Assembly (NCBI GenBank): GCA_036936605.1 | Contig: JAUPFV010000001.1 | Span: 218,331,530 to 218,395,529 of the forward strand | Reading direction: 5' to 3' | DNA length: 64,000 nt | Source: Limnanthes douglasii subsp. nivea | Lineage: Eukaryota; Streptophyta; Magnoliopsida; Brassicales; Limnanthaceae | Part shown: positions 9,751-21,463 of the stretch, one piece after another | Layout of the letters: every line of letters starts with the position of its first letter | Position numbering within the stretch: the first letter of the stretch is position 1 | Program-made: the position numbers and the translations under genes | The notes under the pieces: model-generated | Seen by the model: the letters and a program-made list of their open reading frames with translations, nothing else | What the model was told of the DNA's origin: nothing | Database searches by the model: none

Positions 9751-11821
9751 GATAAAATACTTATATGGAATTTAACCATGTAAATAGACTTTTAAACTAT
9801 TTTTTTTTATAAATTTTACCATTGTCATTTTATGTAATAAAGTTTTAACTTGAATAAATTCTAAATTCAACCAACTTGGGAAAAATTAAAATTGAAGCAC
9901 AAAAAAGAACTAAATATTGAAAATGAAATTTATAAATGTCAAAATATTCTATTTATAAAAGTTGTCATGATATGTTTACAGAATGTCCCACCGACTATCA
10001 CTATTGTATATGACATAATTTTAACTATTTAATATAGCTCATTTTAACTTCTTGAGTAAAATGAAGAGTAGTCGAGTATCATAGTGGGATAGATATCCGG
10101 GTGTTCTTACTAAATTAACATATCATGATTTTCATTAATATCTAAATAATATAGAATAGGTTAGGTAGAACTAGATTTAAACACACATCATTTAATATTA
10201 TGAATAACATAAAAAAGCTGAACTTTATGAGGTTAAAATTTTTGAACGCCCTTCATATATAAATGAGTCCCATGATCATTAGCGAATACGGTAAGTGCCA
10301 TCACGCTATATATCACATTTAGAGACAAAACTTTAAGAAATATAGTGATGGTTCAAGGTCATCTATGAAAATAGTCAAACCTTCTCTTAAAGTTTTACTT
10401 TAATATTTCATGGTATGGTATAGAAAACAAACTATTAAACATAAAAAACCAGTTCTGTATGAGTATGGTGCATATAAATGTAATTACAAAATCATAAAAG
10501 AGGTTGTTCACCATAAAAAATGTGAGGTAGTCTTCCATAAGGGCCAACCTACATTTACAACAATCAATCTTTAACCTATGAGGGCTCAAACCTCTTTCCC
10601 TTATGACTCGTCGAGCTCGTGCAGATGGGATGACATGTTTGCCAATCAGTTGCAGAAAATACTCGTTGAAGTGTTCATATTGTAATTCATACAAACAAAA
10701 CTGAATGACTATATTTAACTGATCAAACCTCAAGGCGATGTATCTCAATATTTCATTAACATTTGAAGCAACTATGTGATTTAAAATATCTTATTAAATG
10801 CTCAGATACCTAAAAGAATATGACTGCCATCCAAAAATCTGTGCCTGAAAAAATAATTCTTGGGGATGTAAGACATCACCCCTACATCTCATAGTCCAAG
10901 TGTCAACGATAATGGATAATTACAGCCAATCCTGAATGCCATAGATTCTCATTCACTAGATGTTTTGCAATGTGCATACAGTTGGAGTCTGCATAACTTC
11001 AAACCTTTAAACACATAACACGTCACCCATATACTTCAAAACAAAAACATTAGATCCTAAATACGTAATCAGAACATGTTTATCATACACATTAACGAAT
11101 ATATACGAGTTAAGATCAGAAATTCTAAAAAAATGAATCGGTTTATAATTGTTTTAAAGTGTTTTAAAACATCAAACTCACATACAATGAAAAGGAAATA
11201 AATTATTAAATGATTTTGATTGGTTTGTTGAGATTCGGACAACAAACACACTCGTTACATATATTGAAATTATATTATTCAAAATTATAACTAAACATTC
11301 GCGTAAATTTAAAAAATTTAAGTGGAGTAAAATATGAATCACCTAATTTAAATAAGCAATCACCAATTTATGATTTTATGTAGTTATAAACTCAAGCTAT
11401 ATTTTTACAATCGTTACGAACACCTAAAATATAAAATCCAATTTTTTATTCAAAATTAGGGATTGTTTGGAACTTTAGGTCTGAATAGTTTATTCATGCA
11501 TATCATATCATCAGTTATATGATATCGATTGTACCAATAAATCATAAACATACAAACTATTTCGAATATCTCATAACATACAATTAGGTCTCAAAATCAG
11601 AAAATAAATTAGAGGTTTTTCCAAACTGAATCAGACCCGAAATTGGGGCTTTACGAGACTGAATCGATATGTTCTTAATATCTATAACATGGAGTGAATA
11701 AAAAAATCCATGACATTATTTTTTAAAAGACAAATAATCATTGGTTTGAATCTTATATTTGTTTCACTATTGATCTGTAGTGGAATTTTTTTTGATTCTG
11801 ATGCTTTTTGCGAATCGTAGG
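9751..11821. other. AT-rich intergenic stretch
   Basis: No confident gene was seen. The only sizeable open frame is the minus-strand one at 10395-10748. The region lies downstream, in element orientation, of the copia LTR at 11842-12520 and could be decayed internal copia sequence, but no gag or pol motif is recognisable. Confidence 0.5.
10395..10748 (-). CDS. Hypothetical 117-residue ORF, unrecognised
   Basis: The frame has a basic centre (GKHVIPSARARRVIRERGL) followed by two cysteines and a hydrophobic, phenylalanine-rich C-terminus. I do not recognise a family. It is on the same strand as, and about 1.1 kb downstream of, a copia primer-binding site, so it may be a remnant of that element. 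Equally, it may be a chance open frame in AT-rich DNA. No supporting promoter or homologous copy is seen elsewhere in the window. Confidence 0.15.
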   Translation of the reverse strand: MRYIALRFDQLNIVIQFCLYELQYEHFNEYFLQLIGKHVIPSARARRVIRERGLSPHRLKIDCCKCRLALMEDYLTFFMVNNLFYDFVITFICTILIQNWFFMFNSLFSIPYHEILK

Positions 11822-11839
11822 CTATGAGGCTTCATACCA
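11822..11839 (-). other. Degenerate copia primer-binding site
   Basis: The minus strand reads TGGTATGAAGCCTCATAG directly inside the adjoining LTR. This resembles the initiator tRNA-Met site TGGTATCAGAGCC with small changes. The sequence after it (AGCATCAGAATC) is typical of copia leaders. Confidence 0.5.
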
Positions 11840-11841
11840 TT

Positions 11842-12520
11842 TGCTATTTGCACATTATTATATCTCTAAAGAATAAAGATAGCAGCCTCAATAAACCTTG
11901 AACTAGAGAAAATCAATTAGGGTTGAAAGTTGGAGAAGAAGAATAAAGAAGCGATTAATTCTCTTTTTGTCTGAATATAAAATATTTTGTCGTGCTTAAT
12001 TAGATTTAGAAAATAAGCTATTTATATTTAGAGAACAAATTCTCTAAATTACTTATCAAGGCCTAAATTAAACCAATTCTTTTTAATTCATGGCGCATCT
12101 GATATCTCTTATCAATTCAACCTTTTATTTAGTTCTCAAGTTGCTATAGATAGAACTATCCACTACAAGAGACTATAACCTTTACTGGACTATTGGAACC
12201 TAATAACTAAACGCAAGTTTAAAAAGTCATCCCTCAGTCTCACGATTAACCGATTTGGTATCTATATTATATTATTCAGTGAGATATAAAATTATATATA
12301 TGCCAAATATAATAAATCGATTACTTTTATTAAGTTGGGCATATAAAAATATTTATGATACTACAAATTTGTATGTGATGAGATATTCCAAATTCAGGAT
12401 ATGCTTACACGTCTTTTATAACTTTGTATTTGATCAATAATTGCATACAACATATAGTGGGGTATGTGAGCCCCATCCCAGTCTTTGAAATATATTCAAA
12501 GTAGTTGTTCAAGGGCTACA
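11842..12520 (-). repeat. Ty1/copia LTR remnant, minus strand
   Basis: The segment begins TGCTATTTGC on the plus strand next to a copia-type PBS and is LTR-like. On the minus strand it has a TATA box (ATATAAATAGC, about 12017-12028) followed by a leader containing AGGGTTGAAAG-type sequence in reverse. The outer boundary at 12520 (..GGCTACA) is tentative, and no second copy is present in the window to prove the ends. Confidence 0.5.
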
Positions 12521-13079
12521 AATTATTGTAGATGAAGTAATTTTGAAATTTTATCATATTTTATAAAATCTTTGTTTACGATAAAGAACTTATTTGACCA
12601 ATAACTTGAAAATTGTCATTTTCGAAGGATTATTACACGAACTCATTTTATTATGTAGAAGTTTGTCTTAACCTCTTATTTAAACTATGAAAAAAACTAT
12701 GTTATGTCAATTCAAAATCCTTAAATGTATGCAAAATGGTAAAATTTTCTTAAATGTATGCAAGTTCATTAATATGTCCTATAATGATTAGTTGAGTTGT
12801 AAAAGATACCTCCGGTCTGAAGTTTTATTGATGAAGTCGTAATTATGGTCCATGGACAGATTCCTAATTTTGGAATATCAATTGGCGAAGTTATATTTAA
12901 TATTGCTTAACGATAATGAGGTAACTTTTGTGAGAGAAATTATTTAAAGCATAACTGATAGTATTACCAACAATATTATTGAAGATGTATCATTTATCAT
13001 ACTGTTTGAGGTGTTGATTTTGTTGTTTGCGAAGTCAATTATTTTATGCTCGTTATATTCAAGTTATAATTAGAATAAA
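12521..13079. other. AT-rich stretch, possible decayed 5' LTR of Tat-2
   Basis: This lies just upstream of Tat-2 gag, where its 5' LTR should be. No second LTR copy survives for comparison, and I see no PBS matching the other Tat elements. No coding signal. Confidence 0.3.
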
Positions 13080-14260
13080 TGCACTAAAACTAAGTCAGAA
13101 TGTGATCAATTGCGTGAAGAAATCATTCCATTATACTTATAAAAAAATGGTGATTTAACCAAAAAGGTCCATTTGGAAATCCAAAAATCTAGGGAAAAAT
13201 AAGGTTATGAGGGGGAAGACACTGAGTCTATTTTTTGCAAAACCAGGAAAAATACTAGAGAAAACAGTTTTGGTTGAACACAAGCCACTGTTTTTGGAAA
13301 ATAAACGAAGGGCAATATATCTATATAGTCCCAGAATCGAGTGAGTATTCTATTTTTGATTCATAGGGGTTTTTTTCTTCTCTGAATAAATATCACCATC
13401 ACAAAAAGAAAATAAATTACGGTGGTAAGCGTTATTCAAAGAGGCATACAGGTTGCTATAAAAGCTTGGAGCGCGAGAAAAAGTAAAAAAACAACGCAAT
13501 TCCTCAGATAAACAGGATCCTCATAAGGGCAAGGATAGAGTGGTAACCGAAGGAAAGGGTCTGACAATAGCAAACTATGCTGCAAATTTGGAATTTTTTA
13601 ATGTTTTTACATGAGGGGTCGTGGAACCAGAGTTTTGATTACCAATTAAACAATCAGTTTGTAGTACCATCAGAACAAGGTGTTTATGCAACAACTAATA
13701 ATGACCACCAATATAGCCATGGACATAACTTGAGACAGTCTCTAATATCTGCCTAAATTATTTCCAAGCACCTAACGAAGCAATTTAATATATCCAAAAT
13801 AGAAAAGTTTGGTAGAAATAAAGATTTGGATAATCATGTAGATATGTTTAAAAACTTTATGATGAATTACGACGACGATGATAAGTTTTTATGTCAATAT
13901 TTCTCTAAAACCTTCAAATACAATGATCTAATATGGTACAATAGGCTTTTGCAAGGTTTTGTCAAAACAATTAATATGTTCTGGACAATATTTAGACTGT
14001 AGTTTGTATGAAGTAATGAGATGCATGGAAATGAAGACACAATAATCCAATGTAAAAAGGTGGTTACAAGATTATACCAAATGCTTTGTTCTTATGAAAA
14101 ATAGTCTGGATGATTGTTATGAGCAAGTTTTTATTACTTCTTCCAGTCAAAGGCTTCTCCCCAAAGATTTAACTGATGAGGTAACCAAGAAAAAAACCTC
14201 GATATTCGACACTCTACTAGCTCAAGTCGATGAGCATATCAAAGTGGAATAATTTAAAAG
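13080..14260 (+). pseudogene. Tat-2 gag remnant
   Basis: Near 13110 the plus strand encodes CDQLREEI and then KKVHLEIQKS, matching the coiled-coil start of Tat-6 gag. Capsid is recognisable around 13800-14230: FGRNKDLDNHVDMFKNFMMNYDDDDKF, WYNRLLQGF, then SLDDCYEQV-like and LTDEVTKKKTS-like stretches. Many stops and indels break the frame. It would have formed the particle core. Confidence 0.68.
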
Positions 14261-14539
14261 ATTAAAGTTGATCCATTCACAAAGACAATCCCATATTATT
14301 CTGTCTCCAAAACTTTTAGCTCTATGAAGTTATTATTTTTTTCCGGACATGCACAAATTAGATCTCTCCTCGACATAGGGTAAGTCGACAACCGCAAGGT
14401 CAACAACATAGGCCTAGAACAAGTCAATGGGCCTGACCCGATAATTATGTTGAATTGACTAAAAACATGGTTAGTATTTTTTATAAGATGCATAAAATTA
14501 TTCAGTTCAGGAAACCACTCATGATTCAAAGTCCGATGG

Positions 14540-15060
14540 AAGGATGGTATGACCGTTTTTCAAGTATCATTACGATGTATGCCACGATACGAGGGACTGC
14601 ATAACAATAAAAAAGCCATAATTTAGAATAACAAGCTAACCACCTTTGTTAAGGCTCATCCAGCGAGTCGACAACAAAATCCAATGAGTAACCAAGCAAT
14701 GGTGCAGAGTGAGGTAACTGAGGTTGTACCAAAGCATGAAAATATAATGGTCATAACCGGACCCTTTAATGATTTTGATGTGGATGCAAAGTATTTAGGC
14801 CTTAATCCTAGCTGGAGGAGCATTCTAGTAATTGATGAGCCTAACACTAAATAAAATTTAAAAGTTTATACGAATTCTTCGAACCATTGACTATTTTTGG
14901 TGAGAACATGTGTTAGGAATCTTCATTACTTGAGAAAGAGACATTTTGTAAGTTTAGCATCCCAGTTAGAGGGTAGAGGGTCAAGCCACCTTTACCGATA
15001 TCCATTATCTTTTATCCTCTTTGATGATGATGAATTAAGGGAAGTTGTCCCCCCTCCCAC
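14540..15060 (+). pseudogene. Tat-2 zinc-knuckle-like motif and gag-protease linker
   Basis: The segment includes YHYDVCHDTRDC near 14565-14605, a decayed form of the C-H-GH-C knuckle seen in Tat-1. It is followed by FNDFDVDAKYLGLNP (about 14770-14815), the linker motif shared by all Tat copies here. A SSHLYRYPLSFILFDDDEL stretch precedes protease. Stops interrupt it repeatedly. Confidence 0.6.
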
Positions 15061-15079
15061 AAAGATGTAGTAGTAATTG

Positions 15080-15500
15080 AGCCAGATATTAAGGTAAATG
15101 AAATCATAAAGATCCAAATTGATACGAGTATTTCGTTAAAAATCCTTTTTATATCCACTTACAAGCCAATAAGAGACCTCCATTTCATTCTATGATTAGA
15201 TAGAGCGATAGTAGGGTTCAATGGGGTTACTATTGAGGTCATCGGAGAATTTGAGGATGATGTATTACTAGGTCGAAGACCTTTTAGGAAAATGGTAAAA
15301 GTAATTTTCATAGTGGTGGAAGGACCAACTTTGTATAATGCAATATTTGGAAGAGTTGTCGAGAATATATGCTATCACATCAACTGTCTATCAGTGTCTG
15401 AATTATAAGATTGAAAATCAGGTGGGAGTTGTCCGCAATAGTAAAAAGTAGCAAGACAATGCTATACTAATGTGTCGGTTCTAAAGACAATCAAAAGTAC
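15080..15500 (+). pseudogene. Tat-2 protease remnant
   Basis: The protease fold is traceable from IQIDTSISLKILF through FNGVTIEVIGEFEDDVLLGR to FIVVEGPTLYNAIFGR. The active-site triplet D-T-G reads D-T-S here, so the glycine of the catalytic loop is lost. Frameshifts follow the GR motif. It lies directly before RT in the usual order. Confidence 0.65.
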
Positions 15501-15646
15501 TGAAACAAATAGAGAATTTCAATTACCAGAGTCTACTTCAGAGTTAGATGTTGTCGGTGATCCGAGGAAGACTCCCATTATAGATGGTCCGAGAGTCTCA
15601 ATACCCATTATGGAATACTAACCCGATACTCGTAAAAAAATAATGA

Positions 15647-16190
15647 ATGTGTGTTTATTTTACAGATTTAAATATAGTTTGTCCAAAGATCTATTTTCGT
15701 GTCTATAAGATTGGTCAACTAATAGAATCGACTTTGGATAATAAAATTTTATCCTTTATTAATCCATTTGATGGGTATAACCAGATTCATATAGATTCGA
15801 GAGACCAAGATAACACCACATTAATAACTAATGAGAGGATGCTTTGCTACAAAGTCATGTCGTTTGGGTTGAAATATACGTGGGCTACTTATCAACGCCT
15901 AATCAACAAGCTAGCCATATTGGAAGTAATGTGCAAGTTTATATTGATGATATGTTAGTAAAAAATACAAGAGATGAAGATAATTTATACGATATGAAGA
16001 AAATATTTCTCAACCTGAAGGCCATTAACTTGAAATTAAATCATGAAAAACACACTTTCGGAGTGCGATCCGGAAAATTCATAGGCTACATAGTGAGCGA
16101 AAAAATAATTGAAGCCGACCTAGTGTAGTTGAATGCTCTAACTACCATGGATCCCTCGAGATCCATAAAAAAGGTGCATATCTTAACTAA
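15647..16190 (+). pseudogene. Tat-2 reverse transcriptase remnant
   Basis: Two overlapping open pieces cover RT: MCVYFTDLNIVCPK, IGQLIEST, FINPFDGYNQIHIDSRDQDNTT, YKVMSFGLKYTWATYQRL, then after a frameshift VYIDDMLVKN and HTFGVRSGKFIGYIVSEK. The YIDD catalytic box is intact. The N-terminal part is poorly preserved, and the first RNase H that should follow is deleted. Confidence 0.78.
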
Positions 16191-16219
16191 AATCAATGGG
16201 CGTTCAAGTATTTTAAGTT

Positions 16220-16495
16220 ATGAAGCGAGGTGTTCAGTTGGTAGCTTCAACTGGAAAAGCAATGTATCAAGTAATACGCTTTGGCTTCAAGACATCTAAT
16301 AACGAGTCAAAATATGAAGTAGCCTTGGAAGTATTGTGCCTTTTACGAATATGTGATGTCAAGCAAGTTCGACTAATAAGGGATTTATATCCTGTTGCCA
16401 ACCATGCGTCGAGCCAGGCCAAAGCGCAAAAATATTATTTGGGTAAAGTACCTAAGGGTATTGAAATGATTAACAACCTTTTTCGAGTGTGTTAG
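16220..16495 (+). pseudogene. Tat-2 second RNase H remnant
   Basis: The open piece retains GKAMYQVIRFGFKTSNNESKYEVALEVL and CDVKQVRLIRDLYPVANHASSQA. This aligns with the second RNase H of Tat-1, including the glutamate of NNES-YE and the aspartate of the SDSQL-equivalent, here RDLYP. The first catalytic D-G-G strand is missing or scrambled. Confidence 0.68.
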
Positions 16496-16649
16496 GTATG
16501 AATATGTTCATCGAGCCAAAAAATATATTACTATCCCTATAAATTATCGCATACATTGAAGGGTATCCATAAATACGTTAACAAGATCACCATTTAATAA
16601 TACCAATTATACAGAAATTAGATATCGAAGAAGTGTTCCAAATTTCAAA

Positions 16650-17412
16650 AAATCTGGAGAAATATTGGAGGTACAAACTTAAAAGGTTTCTAATAAAAAA
16701 GTCATTTTTAGTCGATAAAATGTTGGCTAGAAGACTAAAGTTTAAGGCGCATGGTTTGACGGTCCTCAGATACATACTTTATAAAACAAATCCTTAAACT
16801 GACCACTATTACGGTAGCTCGGGACTAATGAATCACATATGATGATGATATCCAAATTGAATGATGAAGAGGGATTAACTCACTGTAGCTTTAAAATATT
16901 GATGAGAAGGATTTTGTTGGCCTTCCATCAAGTCTGATGCTAAAGAACTAGTCAGATAGTGTGATACATGCCAACAATTTATGAATGCAATACATGTGCT
17001 AGCGGTACAAGTAGAATCCATTTATGAAACGTTCTCTTTTGACATATGTGGCTTAAGGTTACTCGTATCGTTACCTATGACATCAAGGGGACGCCAAACC
17101 ATCATAGTAATTGTTGATTATTTTTCTAACTGGGTGGAATATGAGCCTTTATCTGGAACTAAAGCGAATGATCTTATCAAATCTATATTATCTAACATAT
17201 GTTGCAGATTCGGAGTTCCAAGAACAATCACAACTGACAATCGCTCTTATTTTGAAAACAATGACATGAAAACTTTATTTTCTTTTTGATGTATTCAATA
17301 ATTTTTTTAGAACCTCTCCATCCGCAGTCTAATGGACAAGTAGATATTACAAACAAAACTATCCTCGATGGCCTGAGAAATTTTCACCAAATATTGTCAC
17401 GGTCTTTCCGGT
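16650..17412 (+). pseudogene. Tat-2 integrase remnant, cut by copia junction
   Basis: A pre-integrase stretch (ARRLKFKAHGLTVLRYILYK) and part of the core survive. The first catalytic D is in IVIVDYFSNW, the second in TTDNRSYFE, both in the open piece 16981-17289. The third acidic position reads D rather than E (NGQVDITNK). The sequence breaks off at about 17412, after LRNFHQILS-like coding, where copia RT begins. Confidence 0.7.
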
Positions 17413-17642
17413 AAAGCTATAGTGATTTAATTTCAATTGGAAATGATGAACAGTTACTTGATGAGATTAAATTGTCAACGACACAAGAATTTGAGATGAG
17501 TAATCTTGGTTTGATGAAGTTTTTTCTTGGTGTTGAAATTCATCTAAGCCAAGATAGCATTCACTTAAGACAGAAAAAGTATGCTCATGAGGTGTTGGAA
17601 AGGTTTGACATGACAAACTATAATTCAGTGAAAAATCTCATC

Positions 17643-18060
17643 TGGTGTGGTTTATTTTTGTCTGAGGGTAAGTTTGTAATTTTTGTTTAGAGTTTTGTGG
17701 AGTTTTGTGAGTATTTAATGTTTGGGTAGAATGTAGAGGGAGAATTGAGCTGCCTGGCTGTATTTAATTTTCATTACCCTCATTTAATGTGGGTGGTTGG
17801 GTATTTATACCCTAATATTTGGGCCCATGGGCTTTCGGGTTGTGTTTAATGGATTCGGGTCGAGTTTAAGGACCCATTAGTTCTAAGTAAGGGAACAGGA
17901 AGCTTAGTCAAGAAGTGATGAGGTTTTAAGTACTTTAGTTCTGTTCGAATAGTTCAATGGATGATGGTGTCCGAACTGACCCTGTCCGGTAAGGTGGACA
18001 TTGTCCGAATTGACCCTGTCCGGTTCCCACAAAATGCGTTGACAGAATCCGGACTCATCA
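17643..18060 (-). repeat. Tat-3 solo LTR (418 bp)
   Basis: The LTR begins TGGTGTGGTTTATTTTTG and ends CCGGACTCATCA, matching the LTRs of Tat-1 and Tat-4 in the same orientation. It is flanked by a perfect 5-bp target-site duplication, TCATC, at 17638-17642 and 18061-18065. It is longer than the others (418 versus about 376 bp), partly because of an internal duplication of a TGTCCGAA-TGACCCTGTCCGG unit near 17970-18025. A solo LTR implies recombination between the LTRs of a former full element. Confidence 0.93.
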
Positions 18061-18165
18061 TCATCGACATAGGTTATAAACTCTCAAATGAAGGAGCTAG
18101 AACAGAATTCGATGTTACTCTATACAAGAAGTTGGTGGGTTGTCTAATGTACCTTATAGTTACAC

Positions 18166-18228
18166 TTTTCTCGGGGGGATATAATTCAGTTGGTAGCGTG
18201 CCCCTCCCCTCCGACCGGAGAGCCTCAA
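18166..18228 (+). repeat. tRNA-like 60-bp insertion inside copia RT
   Basis: Between the copia residues CLMYLIVT and PEIMYMVCLLS lies an extra G/C-rich stretch containing GGGGGGATATAATTCAG and TTGGTAGCGTGCC. The first 30 bases resemble the 5' half of a tRNA with an A-box. It may be a 5' fragment of a SINE. The reading frame stays open across it. Confidence 0.5.
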
Positions 18229-18850
18229 GACCTGAAATTATGTATATGGTCTGCTTATTGTCTTGGTTAATGACCAAAACAATAGAGGGACATATACAAG
18301 CATCTAAGAGAGCTATGCGATACTTAAAAGGTACAATGGAGTTAGGCATTTTTTATAAGATGGTGGTGATCTCGATGATAGGAAAAACACTTCAAATTAT
18401 GTTTATATGTTCAATGAAGCTGCAATATGTTAGAGTACAAGAAAACAAGAGGTAGTTACTCTGTCTACAACCGAAGCATAGTACATAGCTGCAACATCTT
18501 GTACTTGTCATTGTGCTCGGCTTAAGGACATTATAGAACAAATCACATATGAACAATCCGAGTGTCTGGAATTCTATTGTGACAACACTTGCTTAATTAA
18601 ACTCTCGAAGAATCCAGTGATCCATAGGCATCCGAAGCATATCATTGTAAGATATCATTATCTACGAGATCTTACAAATCAGGAAGTTGTTAAGCTGGTT
18701 TATTGCGGAACGGAAAAATAAGCTGCAGATTTCATGACAAAGTTGATGAAGTTGAAGATGTTTGTTAAGTGGTGAAATTCACTTGGAGTGCAAGCACTAG
18801 AAGATTAAACTGGTTGTTTTCCATGCATTTCTAGTTTAAGGGATGAATTT

Positions 18851-19085
18851 GTTGAAATTGCTTTAACTATCTTATACAATAAATTAGACATTATATCAAG
18901 TAATATTTAAGTTGTTAGTATTTCGGTCAATAAAAGCTATCATTTCTTAGCTCATACACGAAAAGCTCTATTGCTTCCTGTAGGCTATTTAAAACCACTT
19001 AATACTGCAGTTTAATACATTAAATTTTATTCTCTCTCCACGTTACTCTTTCAATTGAATTATTTATAAGAAATTTATCGTACCA
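18851..19085 (+). repeat. copia 3' LTR (right end tentative)
   Basis: It begins TGTTGAAATTGC immediately after a purine-rich tract, includes GGCTATTTAAAACC as a TATA-like motif, and probably ends near ATCGTACCA. No partner LTR is in the window, so the end is uncertain. Confidence 0.5.
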
Positions 19086-21463
19086 AATTGAAAGAGTAAT
19101 ATGCATAAAGAATGTTACTGCACCACAAAATGACTTTAAATAAACTTCAAAATGCGACAGCGCTTTTCATATTCCAACTAATAAATGATAGTTTTATTAA
19201 TAGATATACCAACAACTAAAATATTAATTTATATAACGTCTAATTAATTAAATAAAATAATTAAACAATCGCAATAACTTTACCAAAAAAATCGTGATAA
19301 CATTTAGTACAACTTTATTTTTTTTGGTGAACTTTTCTTCTTTCTTTTTCTACCCCAATTTAATTAATAATTTCTAATATAAATTATCTTCAAAAAAGAG
19401 TTATACCAACCTATTATAATAAAAATATACAAAAATTTCACGCAGTCAATCAATTACCGATAAATTCGGTTTATATAGTTTTTTAAACCTTGTATATTTT
19501 TCCACCAATATTATATTCTCCCTTATTTTCAAGGTTCCGTTTTCTTATTCGTTTATTTGATAGCCGTTTATCTACACTCTGCAAAAGATATATCATTATT
19601 ATTATTTTCATTTAAAAAAAATTGATAATGTAATATTTTTTTGTAAATACAAGAAAAAGACACCGACCATGGTAGTTCAAAAATATACTTAAAAAGTTGT
19701 AACATAACATAACAATAAGATACAAACTTTTAGAGTAGCAGCTGCATGAAAACCTTCAAATAATACTTCTTTCAAGTCACGTAAAAACTCCCTTTTAAAT
19801 TATATATGGTAAAGTAAAACACATGCTTACTGTTTATAGATAGTGAAGCTGCATTTTACTATTTTAACCCTAAGATTTATAGTGTTGTTTATTTCTAATT
19901 GTTGTGGACATCTATAATATAGATTTCGACTTTTTTGTTGTTTTAGAATAAAAACTATTTATTCATTTCTTAGCTAATAAATTTACATTTGATTATATAT
20001 TTGTATTTTTATACTAAATGGTATAAACTATCTTGTATTTTAGTCTTTGTTTTTTTTAAATATTATTATTATTTCTATACAATTGTATATTATATTATAT
20101 ATATAATTACTTAATTTTATGATTATTTTAGTATTCTATTTAATTGATTGTTATAAAAAATATTTGTATATCAATTAGTTGATATATCAACTGTGTTATT
20201 ATTATACCTTTATATTAAGGTTTTAATCTTTATTTATTATTTATTTTTGGTAAAAGTTATTATTCACTTGTCAAACGATTTCATCATATTTACTATTTAT
20301 ATTATTATATTTTGACTTGGTTTAAATATTCAGGTTAACTTTCAACGTAGTTTTTTGTACCTGTCATTTTTGGACATATGGATCGTTTTAGAAATGTGTT
20401 ATTTTTATTTATTATTTATTTAAAATGTGGTTTTGTTATTTACCAAACACGTGTATTCTTCGTTTTCCCGTGAAAATGGTATTTACTCTTTTTTTGTCCT
20501 CGTCACTTATTTTTTTATTACATATTTTTTTATTACATGATCATTAATCAAGTCTATTTTTAGAATAAGTATATTTTTTTAAAAAAACTGTAAGATTATT
20601 GGAAAAATAAATAAAAGTTTGTTTTGTTTTGGAAAAGAAAAATAATAAAAAAAAAGAAACTACACACATGTTTTAAAAAAATATGAATGAAATTATGTTT
20701 AGATTAAGACCATAAATTCCAGGAATTCATGAAATATGTTTCATAAACATAATCGAAATCTTTTAAACTAATAAAATCGATGAATTAGAAATGATTCTAT
20801 CTATTAGAAATCTAAAAAGGAATAGAAATTTTATTTATCGTAGATTTTCTATTGAGATGTACTAGTTATAGATTTTAGGTCTTAATTTTTTTTCTCCCCT
20901 TTTATTTAGATTGAATTTTAATTTGATTTTTTAGGTTTTGTTTCACTTTAACTGGTGTTTTTGTTTTTACGGTGAATGAAAATTTGAAAAAAAAAAAAAA
21001 AAAAAACAAACGAATGAGCAAAAATTAGAGAGAATGAACAAAATTAGACGCAATTATGATGATTTTTTTTTAAAATATAAGTTAACGAATTTATGAATGT
21101 TTTGTTATTATAATTTAAAAACAACCGCACCATATAATTTTTTTTATACTAATATTTATTTATTTATTTCGAGTTATGATTCAATGTCTTTATTATTATA
21201 AACATGATCTTTTTATTTTTTTTAATAATAGATTTATAGAACTATTTGGCAACTACTGTTAGATATGAATTTAATATAGTAGATTTGATTTAAGTTAATA
21301 ATTAGTATGATAATAAACATATTTTAATATTTATGTATAACATACGAGTTTATTTTATTTAAAAAAAAATATTTCAAATTTTTAATTAATACTTTTTAAA
21401 TTGTATAGTTAAAGTTATATTAAACCAAACATGAAATGGATTAGAATCAAGTGAAAGAAGATT
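19086..21463. other. AT-rich intergenic stretch without genes
   Basis: No coding potential, RNA gene or mobile-element motif was recognised. It holds long runs of T/A and one A-run (about 20986-21006). Confidence 0.6.

Larger units (their letters stand above)
13080..17412 (+). mobile_element. Tat-2: old, truncated Tat retrotransposon, plus strand
   Basis: Gag, protease, RT, second RNase H and integrase remnants follow in order on the plus strand. The right end is cut inside integrase near 17412, where copia sequence starts, so integrase C-terminus, aORF and 3' LTR are missing. The first RNase H is deleted, since RT is followed after about 30 bp by the second RNase H. Stops and frameshifts are far denser than in Tat-1, so this is one of the oldest layers. 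Confidence 0.83.
17430..18790 (+). pseudogene. copia RT-RNase H remnant
   Basis: Before the LTR insertion the frame reads DLISIGNDEQLLDEIK, FEMSNLGLMKFFLGVEI, KYAHEVLERFDM. After it, GYKLSNEGARTEFD, YKKLVGCLMYLIVT, then HIQASKRAMRYLKGTMELGIFY. RNase H continues with TLSTTEA, ECLEFYCDNTCLIKLSKNPV and KHIIVRYHYLRD in another frame. The order and motifs are typical copia pol. Stops at 18453 and 18481 and frameshifts kill it. Confidence 0.85.
17413..19085 (+). mobile_element. Ty1/copia 3' half, interrupted by a solo LTR
   Basis: RT, RNase H and a 3' LTR of a copia element lie on the plus strand. The RT frame runs into a Tat solo LTR (17643-18060) flanked by TCATC repeats and resumes directly after it. 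A second, short insertion sits at 18166-18228. The polypurine-like AAGGGATGAATT is followed by TGTTGAAATTGC at 18851, the probable LTR start. Confidence 0.82.

Noticed and set aside
18173..18200. A possible tRNA gene
   Set aside because: Only the 5' half resembles a tRNA; no anticodon arm, T-arm or 3' acceptor can be paired.
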